Of a stretch of DNA of 64,000 bases, positions 8,757 to 16,987 are shown piece after piece; within the stretch, counting starts at the first letter, position 1, and every line of letters begins with the position of its first letter. Made by a program: the position numbers and the translations under genes. This DNA is from KBS-96 sp964247975 (GTDB taxonomy: Bacteria > Acidobacteriota > Terriglobia > Bryobacterales > Bryobacteraceae). Location of the stretch: positions 54,084-118,083 of the forward strand of contig CAXTWH010000011.1 in assembly GCA_964247975.1 (NCBI GenBank), given 5' to 3'. Below the pieces are notes generated by a model, which was given only the letters and a program-made list of their open reading frames with translations, made no database searches and had not been told where the DNA came from.

Positions 8757-9602
8757 TTAATCGGCCTGCTGTTGAGATCGCACTTTCACCAGTTCCCGGC
8801 GAAACGTCTGGTTCTCCGGAAAGTCCTGGCTCAACCGCGCCAGAAGCTCTTCTGTTTTTTTGCCTTGGTTCTCTTTCAGGTAAAACCGCGCCAGTAGCAG
8901 TTGCGCGAAAGGCTTCATGTACTGCCCACGGTCGGCTGCCATTTGCAAATCATGTAAGCCCTGCTGTTTCGTGCAGTTCAAGTTATCCATCTTCATGAAC
9001 CAGCGCAGAAAAAAAGGCATGCTTCCGATCAGGTATTCAGTGAAGCCTTGCGTGAAATAAGCATCGTAAGCGGCAGGATTCACTTTCAACAAGCGGGCCG
9101 CGTAAGCCTGCGATTCCTTAATGTAGTCGTAGCTTTCCCGGTACTTATGTTCGACCAGCGCCAGGTAATCGCGCTCAATGCCGGACGCAATCAACAAGGC
9201 GAGCAGTGAATTGGCATCATCAGGGTTGGCGCGCAGAACGGGCGTTGCCCGCTGCCGGGTTTCCTGAATGGCTTCCTGCAAACACTTCACGGTTTGTTGC
9301 TCGTTGGCGGAGTCTCGTTTTTCAGCCACCGTATGCGCGTCAAACAAATCCTTGTGCAGCGCTCCGCTGCTGTCCAGTTCGGCAAAAAAGTAACTGGCCG
9401 CTGTCAGCGCGTAAGCCAGCGGATCATTCGGATTTCCCGTACTGTAGGCAGCTAAAGTTCGGCGGCTCTGATCGAATTGCGAATTATAAAGCTGTCGAAG
9501 CGCCAGAGAAAGAGGTTCAGGAGGGTTTACACCCGCAGTGGAGGCCCATACCGGCGATGCTAAAAAGCCGATCAACACAGATAGCAGAAAGCGAAGATGC
9601 AT
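8757..9602 (-). CDS. Secreted helical-repeat (TPR-like) protein
   Basis: A 281-residue protein with a signal peptide (MHLRFLLSVLIGFLASPVWA). The rest is helical and repeat-like: LSLALRQLYNSQFDQSRRTL, NPNDPLAYALTAASYFFAEL, NPDDANSLLALLIASGIER, NPAAYDAYFTQGFTEYLIG and FAQLLLARFYLKENQGKKTE. The Asn-Pro spacing at repeat junctions is typical of TPR proteins. It is likely a periplasmic scaffold for protein-protein contacts. No enzyme motif was seen. It stands alone between tRNA-Phe and the NHL-repeat gene. Confidence 0.75.
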   Translation of the reverse strand: MHLRFLLSVLIGFLASPVWASTAGVNPPEPLSLALRQLYNSQFDQSRRTLAAYSTGNPNDPLAYALTAASYFFAELDSSGALHKDLFDAHTVAEKRDSANEQQTVKCLQEAIQETRQRATPVLRANPDDANSLLALLIASGIERDYLALVEHKYRESYDYIKESQAYAARLLKVNPAAYDAYFTQGFTEYLIGSMPFFLRWFMKMDNLNCTKQQGLHDLQMAADRGQYMKPFAQLLLARFYLKENQGKKTEELLARLSQDFPENQTFRRELVKVRSQQQAD

Positions 9603-9758
9603 TCTTTTTGATTGCTGCTTATTGCAGAAGAAATAAATTTCAGTACGGCTATCCTGATGAAAAACCGTAAATACTGTTTATATAGTAACAACCGAATGAC
9701 GATGCCCAGCCTGCGAAAATTACCGTATTTATGCTTAAAAATTGGTAATAAATCGCGT
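9603..9758. other. AT-rich intergenic region
   Basis: A 156-base gap between two minus-strand genes, clearly richer in A+T than its surroundings. On the minus strand TATATA follows a weak TGGGCA by 18 bases, which may be a promoter for the TPR-like gene at 9602. No gene was seen in it. Confidence 0.3.
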
Positions 9759-10793
9759 TTACACGTGGCGCAGTTTGCTCACCCGTCCCACTTCCACCCA
9801 CTCCACCACAAAGATGTTGCCTGCATGGTCGAAAGAGGCACCATGCGGACACACAAACTTACCCGGTTGGAAATGGTCGCGAGTCAGCTTCCTGGTTTCT
9901 TTCCAGTTGTTGGCTTGGGAATCATCGCCCAGGTTTTCAATCACTTGGTTGTTTCGGTCCATCAGCGTAACGCGCGCTCCTAGATCAGGAATCACCGTCT
10001 CGCCTTTCTTCCCGAAGCTGAAATAGCAGGGGAGATTGGTGCCGCTGATGAAAGCAATATGCTTACCTTCCAGGGTGAACGTTTGAATGCGGCTGTTGCC
10101 CCGGTCCGCAACCATCAGAATCGGCTCCGCGCCCCGGCTGTCAATAATCAACCCGTGCGGGCAATTTAACTGGCCCGGCTCTTTGCCCAAACCGCCGAAG
10201 GTGCGAATGTATTTTCCGTTCTTATCGTATTGGTTGATATAGCTTGATCCATACCCATCCCCAACATAAATGTCGCCGTTCGCGGCAACGTCCAGGTTGG
10301 TGGGGCTGTACTTAATTTTCTTGCCGTCGGCGCCGGGCTTATAAGGTTCCGCCTGGTCGGGATAGCCAAGCGAGAAAACTTCCTCGCCATCGAGCGTAGT
10401 CTTTACCACCACCGCCCGCTTGGTATCGCATAAGTACAGAAACTCGTTCTTGCCTTCGCGCCGGATATGCAGCCCATGAGCGCCGCCCCGGAACTCCTTG
10501 CCCCAGCTTTTGACGAATTTGCCTTTATGGTCAAACACCACCATTGAATCGCTCGATTCACTAGCAGCATTTACCGTGTGGTGGATGTAGATATGCCCGC
10601 GCGAATCTTCGCAAACGCCATGCGTATTGCCGTATTTGATGTCAGCCGGCAGTTCGCCCCAATCATGCGTGACTTCATAGGTATAATCGCCGGAACCGAG
10701 CACCGGCTTGGCCGAGCCGGATTTATTGGTCATTCCCAATAGCAAAGGCGATCCTCCGGCCACGGACAACAGAAAATTACGACGGGTAGGCAT
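9759..10793 (-). CDS. NHL-repeat beta-propeller protein with Tat-type leader
   Basis: A 344-residue protein starting at the ATG at 10793 with a twin-Arg-like leader (MPTRRNFLLSVAGG). Repeated NHL blades follow: NTHGVCEDSRGHIYIHH, GAHGLHIRREG, SPTNLDVAANGDIYVGDG, CPHGLIIDSRG and CPHGASFDHAGNIFVVEW. This makes a six-bladed propeller, similar to the propeller of peptidyl-alpha-hydroxyglycine alpha-amidating lyases; the catalytic role is unproven. The frame extends upstream to 11045, but that extension would overlap the divergent DUF362 gene and lacks a leader. Probably periplasmic; ligand unknown. Confidence 0.8.
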   Translation of the reverse strand: MPTRRNFLLSVAGGSPLLLGMTNKSGSAKPVLGSGDYTYEVTHDWGELPADIKYGNTHGVCEDSRGHIYIHHTVNAASESSDSMVVFDHKGKFVKSWGKEFRGGAHGLHIRREGKNEFLYLCDTKRAVVVKTTLDGEEVFSLGYPDQAEPYKPGADGKKIKYSPTNLDVAANGDIYVGDGYGSSYINQYDKNGKYIRTFGGLGKEPGQLNCPHGLIIDSRGAEPILMVADRGNSRIQTFTLEGKHIAFISGTNLPCYFSFGKKGETVIPDLGARVTLMDRNNQVIENLGDDSQANNWKETRKLTRDHFQPGKFVCPHGASFDHAGNIFVVEWVEVGRVSKLRHV

Positions 10794-10882
10794 GATGGAC
10801 ACTCGGAATCTCTGCACTATATCATCCGGCCTAGGCAACATCGCCGGCCCGAAAAGAGTTACAGTGACAAAAGGAGCAGGAC

Positions 10883-12064
10883 ATGAAGCAACATAATTCG
10901 TTTCAGGCCACCCGCCGCGAAGTTTTAACCGCCGCCGGAACAGCCGTAGCCGCTTTGGGATTGCCGAAGCTGGCAAAAGCAGATGCACCCGCAAGCTCAG
11001 TAGCCATTGTTCGCTGCCGCAGCTACGGAGATGACGTAACCGCAAAGCTGGCTGAAGGCTTCGCGCAGATCGGCGGCATTGACAAGCTGGTGCGCGGCAA
11101 AACCGTCGCCCTGAAGCTGAACCTAACCGGCAACCCGAGCAAGTTCCCGTTAACTCCCGACCTGCCTTACCGCACTGATCCGAAAACAGTGGCCGCTACG
11201 GTTCACCTATTGGCAAAAGCAGGCGCAAAGCGCGTCCGCATCATTGAAAGCTTCTTCCCTGCCCGGCAGGATCTCGATCTTTGGGCGCGCTATGGCATCG
11301 ACGTAAATACGATCAACAACCTAGGCGTAAAAGTGGATTGGGAAAATGTTCAAAACCTGGGCAACTACAAACAATACGTGCGGCTGAAAGTGCCTTGGGG
11401 CGGATACGCTTATCCGGCTTACCATCTGAATCCGGCGTTCACTCAATGCGATGTGTATGCTTCGCTTTCCAAGCTGAAAAATCATTGGATCGCCGGCGTC
11501 ACCATGTCGCTTAAAAACAACTTCGGCAACACGCCTTGTTCCTTGTACGGCGGCGACTGCGGCCCGAGCGGAAACGAGCAGCCCACCAATGAACGAGCTC
11601 CGGTGCTGCACGAAGGAAAAACCAAAGCGCCGTCAGGAGTGGACGCCGAACTGCATCCCGATTCCCCGCGCGACCCCGGCTATCGCGTACCGCGCGTGGC
11701 GGTAGATCAGGTTGGTATTCGCCCGATTGATCTGGCGATCGTGGACGGCATTGAAACCGTGCGCGGCGGAGAAGGCCCTTGGCTCAATGGTTTGGAACGA
11801 ATGACGCCGGGTGTGATTCTAGTAGGCCGCAATCCGATCTGCGTTGACGCAGTTGGAATGGCTGTGATGAGCTATGAGCCCGCAGCAGACCGTGGCAGTT
11901 CACCCTTCATTCGCGGCGATAACTCGTTGAAGTTAGCCGAAGCCGTCGGCATTGGAACCGCTGATCTGAAACGGATTGAAGTGGTGGGCCTGCCAATCCG
12001 GGAAGCGCGAATTGATTTCGGCCCCGGAGCAGTCGGCAAAACCTTGAAAGAACTTCGCGCTTAA
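10883..12064 (+). CDS. DUF362 domain-containing protein (Tat-type leader)
   Basis: A 393-residue protein with a twin-Arg leader (TRREVLTAAGTAVAALG) and the DUF362 core: VALKLNLTGN, DPKTVAATVHLLAKAGAKRV, SLSKLKNHWIAGVTMSLKN (the conserved KNH-containing segment), LAIVDGIETVRGGEGPW and VGRNPICVDAVGMAVM. AAAGGAGCAG upstream at about 10869-10878 supports the ATG. DUF362 proteins are often fused or next to ferredoxin-like domains and are suspected redox or metal proteins; no Cys cluster for a 4Fe-4S ferredoxin is present here. It ends four bases inside the convergent prmA stop. The function is unknown. Confidence 0.85.
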   Translation: MKQHNSFQATRREVLTAAGTAVAALGLPKLAKADAPASSVAIVRCRSYGDDVTAKLAEGFAQIGGIDKLVRGKTVALKLNLTGNPSKFPLTPDLPYRTDPKTVAATVHLLAKAGAKRVRIIESFFPARQDLDLWARYGIDVNTINNLGVKVDWENVQNLGNYKQYVRLKVPWGGYAYPAYHLNPAFTQCDVYASLSKLKNHWIAGVTMSLKNNFGNTPCSLYGGDCGPSGNEQPTNERAPVLHEGKTKAPSGVDAELHPDSPRDPGYRVPRVAVDQVGIRPIDLAIVDGIETVRGGEGPWLNGLERMTPGVILVGRNPICVDAVGMAVMSYEPAADRGSSPFIRGDNSLKLAEAVGIGTADLKRIEVVGLPIREARIDFGPGAVGKTLKELRA

Positions 12065-12825
12065 CACCGGCAGATCCAGCACTGCCATTCATTCTGCTGC
12101 AATACCTCCATCGGAGCAAATGATTTTGGCGGGTTTTCTTCAATAAAACCCGCCAGCATAAGCAGTGCGCCGGGCCGAGCAATGCGATTCAGATCCACAG
12201 CTAGCTCGTCAATCACAGGGGCGGAAATATTAACCGCTACTACATCAGCAACATTGCTGCGAATAGCGGCAGCAGAGCCAAGAAAGATAGGCGCGTTTGT
12301 GTGCAGCCGGGCGCGTTCCGGAAAGTGCGGGTTCACATCGCAGCCGAATAAATGCATAACGCCCAGGCAGGAAGCGACCGCGCACAAAATACCGGAGCCG
12401 CAGCCAATATCCACCAGCGCATGTTCGGGCCGGAGATATTTTTCAAATGCTTCGATCATCAACTGCGTAGATTCGTGGCGGCCTGAGCCGAAAGCCATGC
12501 CGGTGTCAATGACCAAACGATGGCGCCCGGGCGGCGATTCCCGATCAGCCAGCCACGGCGGAACAATAAAAAAGCGATTGCCCGCCAGCACCGGTTCCCA
12601 TCCTTCGCGTGACACCTGCTGCCAATCAATGGAAGACTCGTCGCGTGTTTCCAACAATCGCTGTTGATAACGGAACAGCAGCGATTCGAGTTCAGCATCG
12701 GTTGAAAAGAAAGCGCGAATGCCTTGCGGCTCTTCAATCATTCCGACAGTGTTGTTTTCCCAAAGATCCGTTAAAAGCGGATCATCCTCTTGGAAAGGAT
12801 CAAAGCGGAACAAAAAAGATCGCAT
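12061..12825 (-). CDS. prmA: Ribosomal protein L11 methyltransferase-like enzyme
   Basis: A 254-residue class I SAM-dependent methyltransferase. It has the PrmA signature GMAFGSGRHESTQ (about residues 108-120), the SAM-binding loop VDIGCGSGILC (about 138-148) and the NIS catalytic-type segment (VAVNISAPVID). PrmA trimethylates ribosomal protein L11. The N-terminal substrate-binding domain is shorter and divergent from the E. coli form, so another protein substrate remains possible. It is the last gene of a tight operon: the TylF-like gene ends five bases upstream, with a NIPSNAP gene before that. Confidence 0.78.
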   Translation of the reverse strand: MRSFLFRFDPFQEDDPLLTDLWENNTVGMIEEPQGIRAFFSTDAELESLLFRYQQRLLETRDESSIDWQQVSREGWEPVLAGNRFFIVPPWLADRESPPGRHRLVIDTGMAFGSGRHESTQLMIEAFEKYLRPEHALVDIGCGSGILCAVASCLGVMHLFGCDVNPHFPERARLHTNAPIFLGSAAAIRSNVADVVAVNISAPVIDELAVDLNRIARPGALLMLAGFIEENPPKSFAPMEVLQQNEWQCWICRC

Positions 12826-12830
12826 GAACT

Positions 12831-13595
12831 TTATTCGACAGGCTTCATCAACAAGCCTTGCCCAGTCGGCAGTCCTAATATCGGAACGCCGAACAGAGCG
12901 GCGGCTTCATCCATTGTTTCCGTTTGGCGCTCGTGTCCCAGGTAAGCATAATCGTCCAGCAAAACTATCGCGCCAGGCGATAAGCGGGGCCAGAAGTATT
13001 CCAATGCCATGCGCTCCGGGTAAGCACAGTTCATATCAATGTGCAGAAACGCCACGCGTTCAATCTCTAAAGCAGGTAGCACATCAGGCACTGCGCCTTT
13101 CACCACCCTTGCGCCGGGCCATTCAGCATAGTTGGCGCGCACTCGCTCCAAGTCAGTAACATAGGCTCCGGCATCGAGCGCAGTTTCCGCGATCTTGCGC
13201 CTTCCATTTTGCACTTCTGCTGCTGAAAATTGTGTCAGCACAGGGCCGCTGAAAGTATCGATCAGGTAAAAGCGCTTCTTGGTTTCGTTCCACTTCAATC
13301 CGCTCAGAATAGCGGAACTGATGAACCCGGCATTCACGCCGCACTCCACAAAGTCGCCGGGAACTGCAAGCGCGTTGGTCGCTGCCCATAGCGCGACATG
13401 CACGCGCCACTCGAATTCCGGGTTCACGCCGTGGCTGGCTTTTATCCCGCGCGCATAAGCAGTTTTGAAAACCGGATCGCGTCGGAAATGGTCATTATGA
13501 GCTGTGAACAAACCATCCTGCCCGTAGTGGTTACGAATGTTCACGGCCACGTAGCCTGCTTTGGAAGCGAGGGTTTTAATTATCCTTTTCAACAC
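12831..13595 (-). CDS. TylF/MycF-family O-methyltransferase-like protein
   Basis: A 254-residue protein with the TylF/MycF pattern: GDFVECGVNAGF (SAM loop), FYLIDTFSG, VAFLHIDMNCAYPERMAL and GAIVLLDDYAYLGH (the Mg-binding acidic cluster). Known members methylate sugar hydroxyls of macrolides, but many homologues lie outside antibiotic clusters, often in glycan loci. The start is GTG at 13595 with AGGTG upstream. Only five bases separate it from both the NIPSNAP gene upstream and prmA downstream, so all three are probably one transcript. The substrate is unknown. Confidence 0.82.
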   Translation of the reverse strand: MLKRIIKTLASKAGYVAVNIRNHYGQDGLFTAHNDHFRRDPVFKTAYARGIKASHGVNPEFEWRVHVALWAATNALAVPGDFVECGVNAGFISSAILSGLKWNETKKRFYLIDTFSGPVLTQFSAAEVQNGRRKIAETALDAGAYVTDLERVRANYAEWPGARVVKGAVPDVLPALEIERVAFLHIDMNCAYPERMALEYFWPRLSPGAIVLLDDYAYLGHERQTETMDEAAALFGVPILGLPTGQGLLMKPVE

Positions 13596-13600
13596 GCACG

Positions 13601-14392
13601 CTACACCTGAGAGTACGCGGTGGGGCTGAGAATCACGTTGGTGATGCTGGAAACAATGTCTTCAAAGGAAAATCGCGGATTTCCCGTCAGCTTTTTCCAT
13701 CCCGGATCGGCGCGAAACGCATCCCACATTTTGCTGCGCTCGGCCAAGCTCTCGAAGCCGATCATGTAAGTAAGATTCGGCTGGTTTGCGCCGATCAGCG
13801 TGTCGCCGTAGAACACCTGCCAGAAGCCTGCTTTTTGAAATACCTCATACTCCCCGCTATTGAACATTTCCACTTTGCGGCGGTGGTCCTGGTCGGTCGG
13901 GCTTTCGTAAGTACGCAGTTCAAACATGCGCGAGCCATGATTGGCGGTCGCGGGCGGAACGGTCAGCTTGGGATGCCCTTCAAACGCAATCATCAACGAG
14001 CTTTCAACGCGCACATAAGCCGGATCTTTCGCGGAAACGTTCAGAAAAGAAGCTCCGGCTTTCATGTATCCTGCATCTTTTTCGAGGCGCAGGTCGGCGC
14101 TCACCAGCGCATCAAGAGAAGCGCTCGGCATCAGAACGTAGAACGACGGCGCAGTGGGGCCGATCTCCACGCTGAACACGCCCACCGGTGAAATACCCAG
14201 CCGGTTCAAGGCAGGCACTAAGGCATCGCGCAGGTAAGCGTCGGTCAGCCCACGCTGCGGGCCGCTGGTCAGGTGATAGCGCCTTAGCACGTAGTACTCG
14301 CGACTGCCAGTTTCTTGGGCAAAAGTTGCCTTCGCAACGAAGCCTGCGCCGGAAGCAGCTACCGATGAAGTCAGGAATTTACGCCGGTTCAC
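13601..14392 (-). CDS. NIPSNAP-family protein with Tat-type leader
   Basis: A 263-residue protein containing two NIPSNAP-type ferredoxin-fold halves. The C-terminal half is clearest (RMFELRTYESPTDQDHRRKV, SGEYEVFQKAGFWQVFYGDT, TYMIGFESLAERSKMWDAF, DPGWKK). The GTG at 14392 is chosen over the ATG at 14428 because AAGGAG lies nine bases before GTG and would otherwise sit inside the coding region; it also gives a compact twin-Arg-like leader (NRRKFLTSSVAASGAGF). The protein is probably exported. NIPSNAP function in bacteria is unknown. It heads the NIPSNAP / TylF / prmA operon. Confidence 0.83.
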   Translation of the reverse strand: MNRRKFLTSSVAASGAGFVAKATFAQETGSREYYVLRRYHLTSGPQRGLTDAYLRDALVPALNRLGISPVGVFSVEIGPTAPSFYVLMPSASLDALVSADLRLEKDAGYMKAGASFLNVSAKDPAYVRVESSLMIAFEGHPKLTVPPATANHGSRMFELRTYESPTDQDHRRKVEMFNSGEYEVFQKAGFWQVFYGDTLIGANQPNLTYMIGFESLAERSKMWDAFRADPGWKKLTGNPRFSFEDIVSSITNVILSPTAYSQV

Positions 14393-14473
14393 GAATGGAA
14401 TCTCCTTGATGGGCGGCTGTGAATACAATAAGCCGCTTATTGCAGCTTACATAATGAGGCCCAAAAGAATCAT

Positions 14474-14502
14474 TTGGCGGTTCGGACAATTTCTGTTATA
14501 CT
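14474..14502 (+). promoter_or_regulatory. Candidate sigma70-type promoter for the RRM protein gene
   Basis: TTGGCG at 14474-14479 and TATACT at 14497-14502 with 17 bases between. Transcription from here would give a pyrimidine-rich 5' leader of about 120 bases before the GTG at 14629, a length common for cold-responsive RNA-binding protein genes. Confidence 0.6.
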
Positions 14503-14628
14503 GAAACTGTCTTTGCCCGCATCCGTATCATTCTTCGAGTGCCTTCGGTCGTCATTCCTTCCTTTCTTCAAGTTGGTTTTCGAGCGTAGTTTGACAAAGA
14601 TAATTTCATTTTTCAAAGGATCAATACT

Positions 14629-14985
14629 GTGGCCAACATCTTTGTCGGAAATCTCAGTTATCAGACCACCCAGGATGACCTCCATAACGCGTTTGCGACT
14701 TATGGCGGCGTCGATCGCGTAAACATTGTGACAGATCGCGAAACCGGCCAGCCCCGCGGCTTCGCTTTTGTGGAAATGTCGAACCCGGAGGAAGCGCAAG
14801 CCGCTATCTCTTACTTGAACGGAGCCGAACTTCATGGACGCACCCTGAACGTAAACGAAGCACGGCCTAAGCCCACCGGCGGCGGCGGTGGCGGCTACGG
14901 CGGCGGACGCAGCAATTCCGGCGGCGGCGGTCGTGGCAATAGCGGCGGCGGCGGTCGTGGCCGCAGCGGCTCTTCACGCTGGTAA
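14629..14985 (+). CDS. RRM-type RNA-binding protein with Gly/Arg-rich tail
   Basis: A 118-residue protein. Residues 1-80 form one RNA recognition motif with RNP2 (IFVGNL) and RNP1 (RGFAFVEM). The C-terminal 38 residues are Gly/Ser/Arg-rich with RGG-like units (GGGGRGN, GGGGRGR), the layout of bacterial Rbp proteins (cyanobacterial Rbp, acidobacterial homologues) that bind RNA and are often induced by cold. The start is GTG at 14629 with AAAGGA eight bases upstream. A strong intrinsic terminator at 15027-15075 ends the transcript. The Gly-rich tail is encoded by imperfect GGC repeats. Confidence 0.93.
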   Translation: MANIFVGNLSYQTTQDDLHNAFATYGGVDRVNIVTDRETGQPRGFAFVEMSNPEEAQAAISYLNGAELHGRTLNVNEARPKPTGGGGGGYGGGRSNSGGGGRGNSGGGGRGRSGSSRW

Positions 14986-15026
14986 TTGGCTCATCTATTC
15001 CCAATTTTTCTAAGTTCATTTACTCG

Positions 15027-15075
15027 GGCCGCCCATCCGGATTTGGTATCCAGGTCTGGGGCGGCCTTTTATTTT
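15027..15075 (+). terminator. Intrinsic terminator after the RRM protein gene
   Basis: GGCCGCCC at 15027-15034 pairs perfectly with GGGCGGCC at 15059-15066, followed by TTTTATTTT. The ribosome binding site of the next small gene (TAGGAG) begins right after the T tract, so some read-through may feed that gene. Confidence 0.75.
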
Positions 15076-15085
15076 AGGAGAAATT

Positions 15086-15268
15086 ATGCCGGGTCGTGGA
15101 CCACAAACGTTTAAAAAACGTCAAAAAGAACAACAGCGCAAGGAAAAACAGCAGGAAAAGATGGCCAGGCGGTTACAACGGAAAAACGAACCTCAGTCCC
15201 CGGAACCTGACGAGGATAATCTTTCCCTCATCACGCCGGTACCTGACACCACTGCGCCAGAGTCTTAA
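15086..15268 (+). CDS. Lys/Arg/Gln-rich microprotein, function unknown
   Basis: A 60-residue protein. The N-terminal half is extremely basic (FKKRQKEQQRKEKQQEKMAR) and probably helical; the C-terminal half is acidic and Pro-rich (EPQSPEPDEDN). AGGAG lies upstream of the ATG and an intrinsic terminator follows at 15295-15341, so it is a genuine small gene. Similar basic small proteins are conserved next to RNA-binding protein genes in acidobacteria, to my recollection. A role in RNA or ribosome binding is inference from charge and neighbour only. Confidence 0.7.
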   Translation: MPGRGPQTFKKRQKEQQRKEKQQEKMARRLQRKNEPQSPEPDEDNLSLITPVPDTTAPES

Positions 15269-15294
15269 CGTAAGCGTTTCACCCAATTTCCAAA

Positions 15295-15341
15295 GGCAGT
15301 GCGCCGGATTGGTTCAACCATCCTGCCGCACTGCCTTTTTT
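15295..15341 (+). terminator. Intrinsic terminator after the microprotein gene
   Basis: GGCAGTGCG at 15295-15303 pairs with CGCACTGCC at 15327-15335 (nine base pairs), followed by six T residues. Confidence 0.85.
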
Positions 15342-15401
15342 ATTTGATATAGTGTTGCTCGATCTTCAACGCCGTAACTGTTCACGAGGTTTTTCATCCG
15401 A

Positions 15402-16730
15402 ATGAGTTCTGCAATTCGACGACGCGAGTTTCTAACCGCTTCCCTGGTAGCGCCTTTTGTTGCGCCGGCGCTGCGCGGCATGGCCGTGCCGAAGATCAAG
15501 GATGTTTCGGTGATTACCACTGCTCCGGCCGGCGTGCGGCTGGTGGTTGTAAAAATACAAACCGACCAAGACGGTTTGTATGGCTATGGATGCGCTACGT
15601 TTACGCAGCGCGCCGATCTGGTAGTGGAAGCGGTGAACCGCTATCTGAAGCCGTTTCTGATGAATCGACCAACGGACGCGATTGAGGATTTATGGCAGGC
15701 CATGTACAACTCTTCGTATTGGCGCAATGGTCCGGTTTTGAACAATGCCATCAGCGGAGTAGACCAGGCGCTGTGGGACATCAAGGGCCGCCAAGCAGGA
15801 ATGCCGGTTTATGAACTGCTGGGCGGCAAATGCAGGCGCGGCGCAATGATCTACTCCCATGCCGCAGGCGCGGAAATTTCGGAAGCTATTGACCAGGGGA
15901 AAAAACTGATGGACCGCGGCATTAAGGCAGTGCGGCTGCAAGTGGGCATTCCCGGCCAAGCTGCTTACGGCGCAGGCGGAAACACGGCTAACTTAAGTTC
16001 GCAAGCCGCTGCGCCGACTTATCACGATGAAGTGTTTGAACCGGAGCCTTACGTGCGCCGCACGCTGCAATTATTTGAAGCAGCGCGCAAGGAACTGGGA
16101 CCGGATATTGAACTGCTGCATGACGTGCATGAGCGCGTGCCGCCACGTTTAGCGGTGCAGTTTGCCAAGGATATGGAGCAGTTCCGCTTGTTCTTTCTGG
16201 AAGATGCGCTTTCCCCGGAGAACATTGAATACTTCAAGCAGATTCGCGCCAACTGCACCACGCCCCTGGCAATGGGCGAATTGTTCAACAGTCCGCATGA
16301 GTGGAATGAGGTTATCAAAAACAGCGTTATTGATTACCTGCGTATTCACGTGACGCAGGCCGGAGGATTAACGCCGGTCCGCAAGATTGCCGCAATGGCG
16401 GAAGCGTTTCAAGTGAGAACCGCCTGGCATGGGCCGGGAGATGTTTCGCCTATCGGACACTGCGCCAATGTAACGCTTGATCTGGTTTGTTACAACTTCG
16501 GCATTCAGGAATGGACATTTCCGAATGAACGGATACAGGAAGTGTTTGAAGGCTATCCGGTTTTTAAAGACGGTTATGTGTACTCAAACGAAAAACCGGG
16601 TTGGGGAGTAGAAATTAATGAAAAGGCAGCGGCGAAATACCCGTTCGGCTCGGAACAAGGCGCGCGCAAACTCTTAAACGGCGGTTGGGGCGTGGTGCGC
16701 CGCGAAGACGGAACCGTGATTAATCAGTGA
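15402..16730 (+). CDS. D-mannonate dehydratase/RspA-type enolase-superfamily enzyme (exported)
   Basis: A 442-residue protein with a twin-Arg leader (RRREFLTASLVAPFVA). It follows the ManD/RspA line of the enolase superfamily: KAVRLQVGIPGQAAYG, LLHDVHERVPP (Asp ligand and His), FFLEDALSPEN (Glu ligand), MGELFNSPHEW (Glu ligand), RIHVTQAGGLTPVRKIAAM, WHGPGDVSPIGH and the C-terminal KPGWGVEINEKAAAKYPF. ManD enzymes dehydrate D-mannonate or D-gluconate to 2-keto-3-deoxygluconate; several members have low activity, so the true substrate is uncertain. An exported sugar-acid dehydratase is unusual, but Tat leaders on such proteins are common in this lineage. It is followed by a convergent YHS gene. 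Confidence 0.88.
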   Translation: MSSAIRRREFLTASLVAPFVAPALRGMAVPKIKDVSVITTAPAGVRLVVVKIQTDQDGLYGYGCATFTQRADLVVEAVNRYLKPFLMNRPTDAIEDLWQAMYNSSYWRNGPVLNNAISGVDQALWDIKGRQAGMPVYELLGGKCRRGAMIYSHAAGAEISEAIDQGKKLMDRGIKAVRLQVGIPGQAAYGAGGNTANLSSQAAAPTYHDEVFEPEPYVRRTLQLFEAARKELGPDIELLHDVHERVPPRLAVQFAKDMEQFRLFFLEDALSPENIEYFKQIRANCTTPLAMGELFNSPHEWNEVIKNSVIDYLRIHVTQAGGLTPVRKIAAMAEAFQVRTAWHGPGDVSPIGHCANVTLDLVCYNFGIQEWTFPNERIQEVFEGYPVFKDGYVYSNEKPGWGVEINEKAAAKYPFGSEQGARKLLNGGWGVVRREDGTVINQ

Positions 16731-16742
16731 AAAGTTCGCAGT

Positions 16743-16910
16743 TTACAATCCGAGTTCTTCTTTAGCTTTTTGCTGAATGAAAGAATCAGGATGGTCATCG
16801 AACCGGCGTTTACATTCGGCGGAACAGAAATAATAGATGTGTCCGTTGTAGTCAGAAAAGAATCGGGTGTCCCGATCAACATCCATTCGGCAAACTAGGT
16901 CGGTTTCCAC
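16743..16910 (-). CDS. YHS-domain protein (55 residues)
   Basis: A short gene, below the usual length limit for gene calling. Starting at the GTG at 16910 it encodes 55 residues with the YHS pattern: TDLVCRMDVD (Cys7), then GHIYYFCSAECKRRFDDHP (Cys29, Cys33) and a Phe-Ile tail. YHS domains bind heavy metals (copper or zinc) and occur in P-type ATPases, oxygenases and as free-standing small proteins. There is no strong ribosome binding site; an in-frame TGA lies just upstream, which limits the start to GTG or the ATG at residue 9. It is convergent with the ManD-like gene, whose stop is 13 bases away. Confidence 0.75.
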   Translation of the reverse strand: METDLVCRMDVDRDTRFFSDYNGHIYYFCSAECKRRFDDHPDSFIQQKAKEELGL

Positions 16911-16987
16911 GGGTATCAGTGTATCTCAAACCCCACGGCACATTTCCCTTTTCAGAGCGTCTAAAATGGGGAGGAAGGTTCACTCGA

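Noticed and set aside
14881..14975. GGC-rich imperfect tandem repeats
   Set aside because: They encode the Gly/Arg-rich tail of the RRM protein, so they are not an independent repeat element.
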